Of a stretch of DNA of 50,325 nucleotides, positions 34,953-43,096 are shown in pieces (positions within the stretch are counted from its first letter, which is position 1; each line of letters opens with the position of its first letter). A program made the translations under genes and the position numbers. The notes beneath the pieces were generated by a model, which saw nothing but the letters and a program-made list of their open reading frames with translations, had not been told where the DNA came from and searched no databases. The DNA is from Flavobacteriaceae bacterium (GTDB lineage Bacteria > Bacteroidota > Bacteroidia > Flavobacteriales > Flavobacteriaceae), in NCBI GenBank assembly GCA_013001285.1, contig JABDMU010000037.1, positions 1 through 50,325 of the forward strand, given 5' to 3'.

Positions 34953-35369
34953 ATGAACCAAAGAGCACAAAACCTTAAGCATATTCGTCCTGAATTTGCT
35001 TCAACGTCGATCAATGATAATATGAGTGGCGATGAACGGTTTCAAAACCTTGTATTACGACCAATAAGCAAATTTCAAAATGATCTGTTGGTTGCTGTAT
35101 TCAAGAATTACATAGAAAAACACAAGAACGTGTTTTATGATCTTTCAACAGAAAAGCGCATTGATTATATAGAAAATGCGATTCAAAAAGACATGAAACT
35201 ACGGAATTCCTATAAGGGTATGGTGATCGGTCATTTTACAGTTGAAGAGTATCAACTTTATATTCAGAATTCTTCGGCTCTAAATAAACGCATGATGGCC
35301 ATTGTTAAGGACCGTCTTATAAGTCATATTCAAATGTTTGAGAAGCCTGAGTTTCTCACTGCGGTTTGA
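34953..35369 (+). CDS. conserved Bacteroidota protein, often labelled glyoxalase
   Basis: The 138-residue product starts at ATG 34953 (an upstream in-frame start would lie inside the terminator). It is helical and cytosolic, with no signal. The family, recalled from Flavobacteriaceae, has the conserved A-L-N-K-R-M-M segment near the end and R-P-x-x-K-x-Q-N-D-L-L-x-A-V-F near residues 40-55. Databases often call it glyoxalase, but no metal-binding His/Glu pattern of that enzyme is visible, so I treat the function as unknown. Its stop is directly adjacent to the converging DUF2461 stop. Confidence 0.7.
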   Translation: MNQRAQNLKHIRPEFASTSINDNMSGDERFQNLVLRPISKFQNDLLVAVFKNYIEKHKNVFYDLSTEKRIDYIENAIQKDMKLRNSYKGMVIGHFTVEEYQLYIQNSSALNKRMMAIVKDRLISHIQMFEKPEFLTAV

Positions 35370-36050
35370 TCATTTCAATAAGCTAACACCGTTGAGATCT
35401 GTTGTAAGGACATCGCTCATGTAATCAAAAAATGGTCGGATTGCTTTAAAGGCGTTATCCACTTCAGTCAGAAAATTATCTGAAAGCACTTCCTTGTCGC
35501 TGTATTTTTTAGTGAAAATGTATTGCTTTTTCTTGATAAGATCTATGGCAGTATGTTCTTTGGAAAACCCTTTTGGTGCTGTTTTTACTTCATCACCAAC
35601 GAAGGAGCCCCAAATGTTTTTAAATGATTTTTTAGCGATGATACTCCTGATCTCCTTATCGTCCATTTCAAATTCTTTACGAATTCTAAAGAGATCATCT
35701 TTATGAGGTTCCCAAAAGCCAGTGGCTATAAACGATTCATTATTGGGAGCTAAATGTAAATAATAACCACCTCTTAATTCTGGTTTTTTTCGATGAAAAG
35801 AACCACCAAAGTGGGTTTTATAGGGTGTTTTATCTTTAGAAAATCGAACATCACGGTAAATACGGAAGACCTTCACTTTATCAATGGCGTCATGCTTATT
35901 TAAATTTTCATTGATGGCTTGATAAAATTCTTTGACTTCAGCTTCAATGGCTTTGAATTCCTTTTTATGATCGGTAAACCAGTCACGATTGTTATTTTTC
36001 TTTAATTTATTTAAAAAAGAAAATGTTTCTTTTGGCAGTTTTGCACCCAT
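35370..36050 (-). CDS. DUF2461/TIGR02453 family protein
   Basis: The 226-residue protein matches the DUF2461 family: the N-terminal N-N-R-D-W-F-T-D-H segment, R-I-Y-R-D-V-R-F-S-K-D-K-T-P-Y-K near 64-79, and the G-G-Y-Y-L-H-L-A-P block near 94-103. Function is unknown. It is cytoplasmic by sequence and about the usual length. The stop codons of this gene and its plus-strand neighbour touch with no spacer. Confidence 0.88.
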   Translation of the reverse strand: MGAKLPKETFSFLNKLKKNNNRDWFTDHKKEFKAIEAEVKEFYQAINENLNKHDAIDKVKVFRIYRDVRFSKDKTPYKTHFGGSFHRKKPELRGGYYLHLAPNNESFIATGFWEPHKDDLFRIRKEFEMDDKEIRSIIAKKSFKNIWGSFVGDEVKTAPKGFSKEHTAIDLIKKKQYIFTKKYSDKEVLSDNFLTEVDNAFKAIRPFFDYMSDVLTTDLNGVSLLK

Positions 36051-36081
36051 GATTTTTTGCTTTTAAGAAACCCTAAAGTAC

Positions 36082-36110
36082 AAAAAAAGCCTCGAAATAA
36101 TCGAGGCTTT
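36082..36110 (-). terminator. intrinsic terminator after the 183-residue secreted-protein gene
   Basis: AAAGCCTCGA (36086-36095) and TCGAGGCTTT (36101-36110) form a 10-bp stem with a 5-nt loop. On the minus strand it runs into a T-tract (complement of 36082-36088). It lies 25 nt beyond the stop at 36135. Confidence 0.78.
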
Positions 36111-36134
36111 AAGCTTTCTTTAGCAGCTTTCAGA

Positions 36135-36686
36135 CTAGAATGGAACGGCATCAAAGCGTTCTGAAACCAAGACATCTAACTCACTGTCATAGTATTCAAT
36201 AATAAGGTTTCCATTGTCATCAAAATAACCAACTCCTGCAAAATCATCAAGTGTAACGATGTAATAGTTATTTAATGATGACCGTACTGCTTTTCCGAAA
36301 ATGACTTCTTTATCGCCATCAAAGTTAGTGACCATAAATCCAGTTTCATCTGCTCTAAAAGCATACTTCACATTTTTAAAGGTGTAATACTTTAATTTGG
36401 TTTTATTATCATAGAAAGGATCGTTATCATTATCTACCATAATGGTTTTGGTAACCTTGGTTGGTGGTAAATAACGGTCTGCATCACGTAAGTGATCTTG
36501 AGCAGGATTTGTCATAACTTCTTGCTCCTTTTTTGTAACAACCTTTACTTTTGTTTCAATAGTTTCGCCATCCTTTTCAACGGTCATGGTTTTAACTTTC
36601 GTCTCCTCCATGGAATCTACAGGATTTTCTTGAGCGAAGCCAGCAGTAAAAATTAATAATGCGGCTGATATAAATATATTTTTCAT
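36135..36686 (-). CDS. secreted protein of unknown function (last gene of the stress cluster)
   Basis: The 183-residue product has a signal peptide (about 1-18, cleavage near G-F-A-Q) and a mature part rich in Lys, Thr, Asp and Tyr with several beta-strand-like stretches (Y-Y-T-F-K-N-V-K-Y-A-F). No named domain is recognised. It is the last gene of the uniform 51-53 nt spaced series after the acidic lipoprotein, and a terminator follows. A role in envelope stress is inferred from context only. Confidence 0.65.
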   Translation of the reverse strand: MKNIFISAALLIFTAGFAQENPVDSMEETKVKTMTVEKDGETIETKVKVVTKKEQEVMTNPAQDHLRDADRYLPPTKVTKTIMVDNDNDPFYDNKTKLKYYTFKNVKYAFRADETGFMVTNFDGDKEVIFGKAVRSSLNNYYIVTLDDFAGVGYFDDNGNLIIEYYDSELDVLVSERFDAVPF

Positions 36687-36739
36687 AATTGTATTGTAAT
36701 TTTAAATTTAACATTCAGTGTTTTGACTTAGCAAATATG

Positions 36740-36958
36740 TTATTTGCTATCGTCTAAAGCTTCTTCTTTGGCTTCATTGATCTCGTCTTCTACATCTTCA
36801 ACGGCGTCTTTAACGTCATCTGAAGCATCTTCGAGATCGTCACCAATTTCTTCTATAGCTTCTTCTATTTGTTCATCGGCTGATTTTTTTTCTCTGCAAC
36901 CAACAAATACAGTTGATACAGAAAATAGTAGAACCAGTGCGAATATTACTTTTTTCAT
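36740..36958 (-). CDS. small very acidic lipoprotein
   Basis: The 72-residue product has a lipobox F-V-G-C (Cys21) after a typical lipoprotein signal. The mature part is almost entirely Asp, Glu, Ala, Ile, Val and Lys in a regular helical repeat (A-I-E-E-I-G-D-D-L-E-D-A-S-D-D), so it should form one long acidic amphipathic helix or coiled coil. No catalytic domain is possible at this size. It follows the DUF1328 gene in the stress cluster, and its leader carries the shared motif at 36971-36985. Confidence 0.75.
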   Translation of the reverse strand: MKKVIFALVLLFSVSTVFVGCREKKSADEQIEEAIEEIGDDLEDASDDVKDAVEDVEDEINEAKEEALDDSK

Positions 36959-36970
36959 TTTTATAATTTT

Positions 36971-36985
36971 TTAAGGGTTAATAAT
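36971..36985 (-). repeat. leader motif copy 1
   Basis: Plus-strand TTAAGGGTTAATAAT, read on the transcript as ATTATTAACCCTTAA, ends 12 nt before the acidic-lipoprotein ATG. The same 15-mer occurs before the DUF1328 gene and in a near-copy before the mscS gene. Confidence 0.5.
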
Positions 36986-37009
36986 TATTTGATCTTAACA
37001 ATTTTTTGG

Positions 37010-37174
37010 CTAGGCTTTTTTAACGACATCTCGTATAAGAGAAAGTACAAATAGCACTAAGAAAATAAAGAAAAAGATCTTTGCAATTCCAGCTGAAGCT
37101 CCAGCTATTCCACCAAATCCTAAGAATCCAGCGATTAATGCAATAATTATAAATGTGATTGTCCAACGTAACAT
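37010..37174 (-). CDS. DUF1328 (YtjA-like) small membrane protein
   Basis: The 54-residue frame from ATG 37174 to TAG 37010-37012 opens M-L-R-W-T-I-T-F and has two hydrophobic helices separated by a Gly-rich G-F-G-G-I-A-G-A turn. It ends R-D-V-V-K-K-A. This matches the DUF1328/YtjA family, small stress-associated membrane proteins of unknown role that often sit with Dps, CsbD or MscS genes. The leader motif at 37187-37201 precedes it, and it lies 53 nt from the mscS stop. Confidence 0.8.
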   Translation of the reverse strand: MLRWTITFIIIALIAGFLGFGGIAGASAGIAKIFFFIFLVLFVLSLIRDVVKKA

Positions 37175-37186
37175 AATATTAGTGTT

Positions 37187-37201
37187 TTAAGGGTTAATAA
37201 T
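37187..37201 (-). repeat. leader motif copy 2
   Basis: Identical 15-mer TTAAGGGTTAATAAT (transcript ATTATTAACCCTTAA), also ending 12 nt before an ATG, here that of the DUF1328 gene. Confidence 0.5.
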
Positions 37202-37227
37202 CAGATTAAATAGTACTCAATCTGCCT

Positions 37228-38133
37228 CTAGTTTTTAGAGATTGATTCCTCCAATTTTTGCGGCACATTGAATGATAATTTGTTATCAAATTGTAATGTG
37301 CGAATTGGGAAAGGAATATTGATATTTTCGGCATCAAAGGCCTTTTTTATTTCGATTATGGCTTTACTTTTTGCCATAAGTTTTTCTTTTGAATTCTCGG
37401 CATCGATCCAGAATCGACAAATGAAATTAATTGAGCTTCCACCATATTCGGTGTAAAAGAATTCGACTTCTTCAGGCCCATCAATTTGTTTGAAGTTATT
37501 GGCGATGGTCGACTTCGTTAAGTCTTTCACTTTTTCAAGATCAGACTCATATCCTACACCACATTCAATGGTGACACGCATTCGTGTTGTCAAGGAATAA
37601 TTTTTGATTGGGTTCTCAATAATTGTTTTATTCGGAATGATCACAAGATTGTTGTCTGCTTCCTTAAGAATAAAACCTTTTAAATTAATGTCCATAACTT
37701 CTCCAGAATAGCCACTGGTTTCTACCCAGTTCCCTATTTGAATTTTCTTTCTGAAACTTAAAATTATTCCAGATATGGTATTAGACAAAGTGCCTTGAAG
37801 CGCTAAACCTATAACTAAACCAGTTATTCCGGCTCCAGTTAAAATTGAGGTCAAAGCTTGATCTAAATTAAGGATACCTAATGAAAGGAATAAAGCGACG
37901 ATTACAATGGCCACGGAGGCAACTTTTGAAATGATATTGCTTATTGATTCCTGATCTACTTTCTTTGATACGAGTTTGTAGATGTATTTATTTGTAAATT
38001 TTGCTAGAAAGAAGGCTGAGAACATGACGATTACTGCCAAAATTATGTTTGGCAAGTTGGTCACTATGGCTGTGAACCATCCTTCTAGTTTATCTATAAG
38101 TGCTTCTAAAGCTGTTTCGAATTGTGTTTTCAT
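37228..38133 (-). CDS. mscS: small-conductance mechanosensitive channel MscS
   Basis: The 301-residue protein has three transmembrane segments, the third (about 95-127) carrying the Gly- and Ala-rich pore helix G-A-G-I-T-G-L-V-I-G-L-A-L-Q-G-T-L-S-N-T, then the MscS beta domain and cytoplasmic vestibule. This is the compact MscS type, unlike the YbdG-like channel at 25834. It protects against hypo-osmotic shock. It follows dps after 53 nt and precedes DUF1328 after 53 nt, consistent with an operon. Confidence 0.9.
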   Translation of the reverse strand: MKTQFETALEALIDKLEGWFTAIVTNLPNIILAVIVMFSAFFLAKFTNKYIYKLVSKKVDQESISNIISKVASVAIVIVALFLSLGILNLDQALTSILTGAGITGLVIGLALQGTLSNTISGIILSFRKKIQIGNWVETSGYSGEVMDINLKGFILKEADNNLVIIPNKTIIENPIKNYSLTTRMRVTIECGVGYESDLEKVKDLTKSTIANNFKQIDGPEEVEFFYTEYGGSSINFICRFWIDAENSKEKLMAKSKAIIEIKKAFDAENINIPFPIRTLQFDNKLSFNVPQKLEESISKN

Positions 38134-38147
38134 TTTTGGTAATTATT

Positions 38148-38160
38148 TTAAGGTTAATAT
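38148..38160 (-). repeat. leader motif copy 3
   Basis: Near-copy TTAAGGTTAATAT (one G shorter), ending 14 nt before the mscS ATG. Confidence 0.42.
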
Positions 38161-38186
38161 TTTGTTTAATGATTTAATGCTAAACA

Positions 38187-38690
38187 TCAACTCTGAAGAA
38201 TTTCTTGATTTAGCTTATCGGAGGCTTTTTTTGACCAGGCATCAAGCATCCAACTGGCTTTCTCCAAATCTCTAATGTAAGCTCCGATTAAATCTATCGT
38301 GCCTTCATCTTTTGCTTCTTCCGCCTTTGAGATAACGGTTGACATCTGCGTTAATAATTTTTTATGATCCTTTAAAATCAAGGTCACCATTACTAAATCC
38401 GATTTTATTTCAGAACTTTCTTCAATTGAGGTTATGTTTAAATAATCACTTAGATTACTCATAGGATGAAATCTTAAAGTTAAAATTCGTTCAGCGATCT
38501 CATCAATTTTCACTTGGGCATCAGTATAGAGTTCTTCAAACTTTATATGCAGATCGAAAAAACTTTTACCCAAAATGTTCCAATGAAAATTTCTAAGCTT
38601 TTGATAATATATATGGTAATCGGCTAAGAGTTTATTTAATTCAACAACGACAGGCATTCTCTCGTCGTCTTTTATATTTAAGTAATCCAT
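38187..38690 (-). CDS. dps: Dps-family ferritin-like DNA-protection protein
   Basis: From ATG 38690 the product is 167 residues; a TTG at 38711 would add seven, but ATG fits better. It is a ferritin-like four-helix bundle with ferroxidase ligands His36, His48, Asp63 and Glu67, with the same spacing as in Listeria Dps. It oxidises and stores iron with peroxide and binds or shields DNA in starvation and oxidative stress. It is the first gene of the stress cluster. No clear -7 match was found upstream. Confidence 0.92.
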   Translation of the reverse strand: MDYLNIKDDERMPVVVELNKLLADYHIYYQKLRNFHWNILGKSFFDLHIKFEELYTDAQVKIDEIAERILTLRFHPMSNLSDYLNITSIEESSEIKSDLVMVTLILKDHKKLLTQMSTVISKAEEAKDEGTIDLIGAYIRDLEKASWMLDAWSKKASDKLNQEILQS

Positions 38691-38843
38691 AAGGTGTTTA
38701 TTTTTGTTCAACTATTAATAATATATAGCTAAACAAAAAAATGTCAAGTGGTTTAACGACCTTTAACGGTATTAAGAAAATTTTAACTTAAATTTTGTTA
38801 AACAGAAGGGTTGTTTGTTAAAGCTTTTTAAGAAAATGGGGCC

Positions 38844-39626
38844 TCAGAAGTTAACAGCTTTTAAAATTAGTCCGGAAGCAGGTGCGATATAATTAAGGTC
38901 AATGGTATTGCCTGTTTTTAGGCTGTTTTCGATTGTATTTAAGTTTATTTCACCTTTTCCTAAACTTATTAAGGCACCCATCATTAATCGTATCTGATGG
39001 CGTCCAAATCCTTTCCCAGAAACCTTTAAAACATAGGTTTTTTCGGGGAAAAAACTTGCGCTCATGTCTTGGTTTTCAGCTAATTCACAATACTCAATAG
39101 TTCGGATATATTCGCCTTCATCGGTAGATTTGTAGCAATACGACTTAAAATCATGTTCACCTTGAAATAGCCTAGCGCCTTGTTGCATAAGCTCAATATC
39201 TAAAGGATCAAGAATGGTTGTCATAAAAGGTGCACAGAACGGATGGAATTTATCTCCAAAGGCAAAAAGATAATGGTATTCTTTTCGTTTTACATCTTGA
39301 ATAATGTTGAACGATTGATCAACCGCTTCAATAGATAAAGCACGAATGTCTTGAGGTAAGTTATGGTTAAACAGCTTTAAAAAGGCATCCATATCTTCCA
39401 GAGGTTCTTTATATAAGAAAAGTTCGATAGCTGTTTCCTCAGCCGAAACCATAGCGTCCGTGCGTCCTGTACCTAAGGATTTAAATCGGCGACCTTCCAA
39501 AACAAATTTTAAGGTGCGATCTATCATTAAGTGTATTGTTTTATGATCGGGCTGTTTTTGCCAACCATGAAAGCGATACCCAAGAAACTGAATTTTTATA
39601 AGATAATAGAACTTCTTATTGAACAT
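38844..39626 (-). CDS. truA: tRNA pseudouridine(38-40) synthase
   Basis: The 260-residue protein has the TruA catalytic Asp57 in L-G-T-G-R-T-D, the G-W-Q-K-Q-P motif near 21-26, and the closing G-F-G-R-H-Q-I-R-L-M-M segment that forms the RNA-binding cleft. It isomerises uridines 38-40 in tRNA anticodon stems. Length is normal for Bacteroidota TruA. It starts 10 nt after the end of the SPFH terminator stem-loop, so it is probably reached by read-through or an unseen promoter. Confidence 0.92.
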   Translation of the reverse strand: MFNKKFYYLIKIQFLGYRFHGWQKQPDHKTIHLMIDRTLKFVLEGRRFKSLGTGRTDAMVSAEETAIELFLYKEPLEDMDAFLKLFNHNLPQDIRALSIEAVDQSFNIIQDVKRKEYHYLFAFGDKFHPFCAPFMTTILDPLDIELMQQGARLFQGEHDFKSYCYKSTDEGEYIRTIEYCELAENQDMSASFFPEKTYVLKVSGKGFGRHQIRLMMGALISLGKGEINLNTIENSLKTGNTIDLNYIAPASGLILKAVNF

Positions 39627-39629
39627 GCT

Positions 39630-39658
39630 AAAAAAAGCCCCAAATAAAATTTGAGGCT
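39630..39658 (-). terminator. intrinsic terminator after the prohibitin-like gene
   Basis: On the minus strand AGCCTCAAAT pairs with ATTTGGGGCT (one G-U pair), followed by T-tract (complement of 39629-39636). It lies between the SPFH stop at 39672 and the truA start. Confidence 0.75.
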
Positions 39659-39671
39659 AAAAGTTTAAGGC

Positions 39672-40484
39672 TTATTGATTGCCGAGAATAATTGGTAGCC
39701 CGTCATCACCAGAACCAATTAAAACCACCTTACTATTTGGTGATTCTGCTAGTTTAAGTGTAGCATCAATACCTTTATCTTGAAGGATCTTATCGGTTAA
39801 TGAAGCGCTTAAAATACGGTTAGCATCCGCTTTACCTTGCGCTTCAATTCGTTGTTTTTGAGCTTCTTTATCGGCTGTAACCAATCTAAATTCATACTCC
39901 AAAGATTCCTGTTCTTGCTTTAATTTACGCTCAATGGCTTCTTTAATTGTTGGTGGTAATTTAACATCTTCAACCAAAACACGTTTTACCGTTAAGAATT
40001 GACCACTTAATTCGTTTTTTACTTCATCCAATATTTCCTGTTCAATAACATCTCTTTTGCTTGAATATAGTTGCTCAGGTGTATAGCGTCCAACAACACT
40101 TCTAGCCGCAGCATTGATAGCTGGGTCCAATAATTCTCGTACGTATTCCTCCCCTTTTGTTTTGATGAGCAAGCCCAGGTTACTGTATTCTGGTTCGTAC
40201 CAAATTGTACCATTAACCTTAACTTCCAAGCCATTTACTGAAAGTACATTCATTTCATCAGAAATCGATTGTTGTCGTACTTTATGAACCAACATATCAT
40301 TCCAAGGAGCAACTATATGAAAGCCTTCTCCATAGGTTTTATCGGTAACAATTCCATCACCAAATCGTTGGAATAAGACACCGCCTTCTCCAGGGCCAAT
40401 AGTGACTGCAGATTTTCCAATTAAAATTATTAAGACGACTAGGATTACAATGATCGGTAACCCAATTTTAGGTAATTTTTCCAT
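39672..40484 (-). CDS. prohibitin-like SPFH membrane protein
   Basis: From ATG 40484 the product is 270 residues. A longer frame would overlap the VWA gene and add 21 residues without a clear start, so the ATG just 19 nt after that gene's stop is preferred. It has one N-terminal membrane segment (about 9-26) and a prohibitin SPFH domain with V-T-I-G-P-G-E-G-G-V near the start and a long coiled-coil C-terminal half. Prohibitin-like proteins form membrane rings and affect protease access and membrane domains. It is the last gene of the fabG operon. Confidence 0.88.
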   Translation of the reverse strand: MEKLPKIGLPIIVILVVLIILIGKSAVTIGPGEGGVLFQRFGDGIVTDKTYGEGFHIVAPWNDMLVHKVRQQSISDEMNVLSVNGLEVKVNGTIWYEPEYSNLGLLIKTKGEEYVRELLDPAINAAARSVVGRYTPEQLYSSKRDVIEQEILDEVKNELSGQFLTVKRVLVEDVKLPPTIKEAIERKLKQEQESLEYEFRLVTADKEAQKQRIEAQGKADANRILSASLTDKILQDKGIDATLKLAESPNSKVVLIGSGDDGLPIILGNQ

Positions 40485-40503
40485 TTTTTTATGATTTTTT
40501 AAT

Positions 40504-42534
40504 TTAAATAAGTCCGTTGTATTTTCGAATAAACCACTCCAATGCAAGACTTAACGCCAGGAGTAAGAGCAGGTATTTAAAGTCGATCAAAGGTACGATT
40601 TTTTTAGTACTTTTTTGAACAGTAGCATACCTAGAATCCTGAATAAGATTTTGAGCGATATCATTTGTGTTGCCAATAAAATAACTAGCACCATTACTCG
40701 CCTCTGCTATGCGTTCAAGTTTATCGACATTGGCATTTAAAAATTGCTGTTCGACATTATAATCTAGGATGGTTAAACTACCCGATCGTGTAGCTTCGCC
40801 CTTATTAGCGCGTACTGTAAATGCATAATTTCCAGGAATCAATCCGCTAAGGTTTACCTGATAATTATTTTGTTTTATAACGAAAGGCAGGGTGGTTGAC
40901 GTTTCGGTTTGCTCATTTTTTAGAATGATCTCAAGATTCGCCTTATTATCAAATTCGTAATTCTTATTAAAAAATTGTGCACTAATTATGATGTCGCTGT
41001 TTCCATTATAAAAAGATTCATAATTAACCGTAAGGCGACGCCGTTGTTGATTGGTAGATAAGTATTGAACCAGTTTACCTAGAAAATTATCAAACTCCTG
41101 AAATGATCTTGAATTCAAATAACTTTGAGCGCGCCATTTCCATATATGTTCTCCTAAGAGAACTGCTTCTCGTTGATTATTTTCTTCTATGGTAAGTAGT
41201 AGAGGCTCTGTGATAGTAAACCCACTAATTGATTTGAACAATAGGGTTTGATATGGACTGTTCACAGTGAATTCACCAAATTCTGAACTTAATGGAGGAA
41301 AGGATCCAAAGTCGAGATCATTAATAATAAATGCTCCAAAGTTCGAATTCACATCTGCTTGAAACTCTTCTGATTGCGACGTGATCTCTTGTGAATATTT
41401 GCTTTGCATTCGATTTAAAAATGACCACTGTGTTTGTGTTCCCGTAATGACAAATCGGTTATCCTTGGTAGCATCTAGGGCTTCAAATACTTCTCTGAAC
41501 GTATTGTTTGGCTGATATAATATTGCCAATTGATAGTTGTCTTTTGTACGAACAAATTCCGAAGGCTTTAAGATGGCGACGCTACGTTGCTCATTACTCT
41601 CAATAGAATTTTTAAGCGCACCAATATCTGGATGCGTTATAGAAGATACTATGGCCACATTTGTTTTTTGATCGATGACTTCAACTGCAAAAGGTTTTGA
41701 GTTATTAACGGTGTTTTTTTCTGTGGCCAGTGGCTTTATTGTTGCTCTGAATGAACTGACCCCTACCCTTGTTGCCGGCAAATTGAGTTGTAAGGTTTTA
41801 GAATTTTCTGATTTTGAAAAATTAAGTGGCTGTTTAAAAACCGTCGCATTCCCTGAGGTGATGATGATCTCGGTATTTACATTACTACTGCCACTATAGG
41901 TCAAAAAAAGCTCGACCGGGAATTTATTCTTTAAATACGCATATTTATTGACGTTGAGTTGTTGAATTTTAAGATCTGAATAGGTAATTGTATCACCCAA
42001 TATTATAGGATAAATAGCTTGCTTGAATCCACGTGATACAAACTCATAATCATTCCCAAAAGTTTGGTTCCCATCAGTAATTAATAACAAAGGAGACTTG
42101 CTGTTCTTATAGACCTGATCTAAACTTGAAAACACTTTACTGATATCGCTTTGAGTATCTGAGAAACTCAGTGAATCCAGAGGACCGACATTAGTTCCGA
42201 ACTGAAAAAAATCAAGGTTGAAGTTGTCACTGAGTTCAGAATTTGACCTGATACTCTCGATGAAGTTAGAAACATTTTCGTCTTGACCAAGATGTTTTAT
42301 CGATTCTGAATTATCAATGGCAACAATGAGATTTGGCTTCTCAGAATATACCGTCGTTTTGTCGAATTTAGGATTGATAAGCAGCAAAAGAACAAAGAAA
42401 TAGGTGAAAAATCTAACCATGGCGAGTATCGCCTTTAGTCTTGTTCTTTTTGATTTGTACGCATATTGAAACAGCGCCAAAATCAGCGCTGCAATGCCAG
42501 CAAGAATAATATAAATTAAAACTTCTGTTGTCAA
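40504..42534 (-). CDS. VWA-type membrane protein
   Basis: The 676-residue protein has two N-terminal membrane segments (about 4-23 and 38-55), a VWA domain with a metal site D74-x-S76-x-S78 and T-D-G near 154, a long extracytoplasmic beta-rich part, and a last membrane segment (about 645-670). This is the architecture of Bacteroidota VWA membrane proteins. The start is TTG at 42534, preceded by an in-frame stop, and lies 4 nt from the upstream gene's stop, so the two are co-translated. Function unknown; a role with the SPFH partner in envelope organisation is inference. Confidence 0.8.
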   Translation of the reverse strand: MTTEVLIYIILAGIAALILALFQYAYKSKRTRLKAILAMVRFFTYFFVLLLLINPKFDKTTVYSEKPNLIVAIDNSESIKHLGQDENVSNFIESIRSNSELSDNFNLDFFQFGTNVGPLDSLSFSDTQSDISKVFSSLDQVYKNSKSPLLLITDGNQTFGNDYEFVSRGFKQAIYPIILGDTITYSDLKIQQLNVNKYAYLKNKFPVELFLTYSGSSNVNTEIIITSGNATVFKQPLNFSKSENSKTLQLNLPATRVGVSSFRATIKPLATEKNTVNNSKPFAVEVIDQKTNVAIVSSITHPDIGALKNSIESNEQRSVAILKPSEFVRTKDNYQLAILYQPNNTFREVFEALDATKDNRFVITGTQTQWSFLNRMQSKYSQEITSQSEEFQADVNSNFGAFIINDLDFGSFPPLSSEFGEFTVNSPYQTLLFKSISGFTITEPLLLTIEENNQREAVLLGEHIWKWRAQSYLNSRSFQEFDNFLGKLVQYLSTNQQRRRLTVNYESFYNGNSDIIISAQFFNKNYEFDNKANLEIILKNEQTETSTTLPFVIKQNNYQVNLSGLIPGNYAFTVRANKGEATRSGSLTILDYNVEQQFLNANVDKLERIAEASNGASYFIGNTNDIAQNLIQDSRYATVQKSTKKIVPLIDFKYLLLLLALSLALEWFIRKYNGLI

Positions 42535-42538
42535 TTAA

Positions 42539-43090
42539 TTACTGCGTTTTTAGGAGATCGAAGGAATTAAAAAAGCGTTTTAGATCGGCATTATTATCAT
42601 GCTCTGGTGTTGTAATGACCTGAATAAAATACAATTTATTATCCACCAGGATATTCTTTAAAAATATAAGATAACTATCATTATAAATACTCACTTTCGC
42701 AAATCGACCATTAAAGCCATTAAATTTGATTTTTTCCACCGAAACCAAGGTTCCGTTTACATTCTTTACAGCACCATCTACGGACCCATCCAACATAGAT
42801 TGTTGTAAGCTTTCATCTTTATAGTCGGCTCCAGATGCAGGATATTCCGAAAAGGCTGTCATATAAATAATATTCTTTGCAGATTGGTCTGTTGAGAGGT
42901 CAAGCATATACATGAACATGGTCACAGGACCAAGATCAGTTGGAACATCTTCATTTGAAGCTTGTGGTGTGGCAGGAAAATCAATACGATAATTCTTGTC
43001 AACATCACGCATTGTATTCCATTCGCCATTTTGAGCTGAAACTAAGGAATAGCTACACGCCAAAATGAAAAGTATTACAGTGTTTTTCAT
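42539..43090 (-). CDS. secreted protein of unknown function in the fabG operon
   Basis: The 183-residue product has a signal peptide (about 1-19, ending V-S-A-Q). The mature part opens with Y-R-I-D-F-P-A-T-P and is beta-rich, resembling small periplasmic proteins of the PsbP-like kind only loosely. It lies 6 nt after fabG and 4 nt before the VWA gene, a clear operon position. Function cannot be named. Confidence 0.65.
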   Translation of the reverse strand: MKNTVILFILACSYSLVSAQNGEWNTMRDVDKNYRIDFPATPQASNEDVPTDLGPVTMFMYMLDLSTDQSAKNIIYMTAFSEYPASGADYKDESLQQSMLDGSVDGAVKNVNGTLVSVEKIKFNGFNGRFAKVSIYNDSYLIFLKNILVDNKLYFIQVITTPEHDNNADLKRFFNSFDLLKTQ

Positions 43091-43096
43091 ATTATT

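Noticed and set aside
40485-40547. Longer N-terminus of the prohibitin-like protein
   Set aside because: It overlaps the VWA gene end and adds no plausible signal, so ATG 40484 is used.
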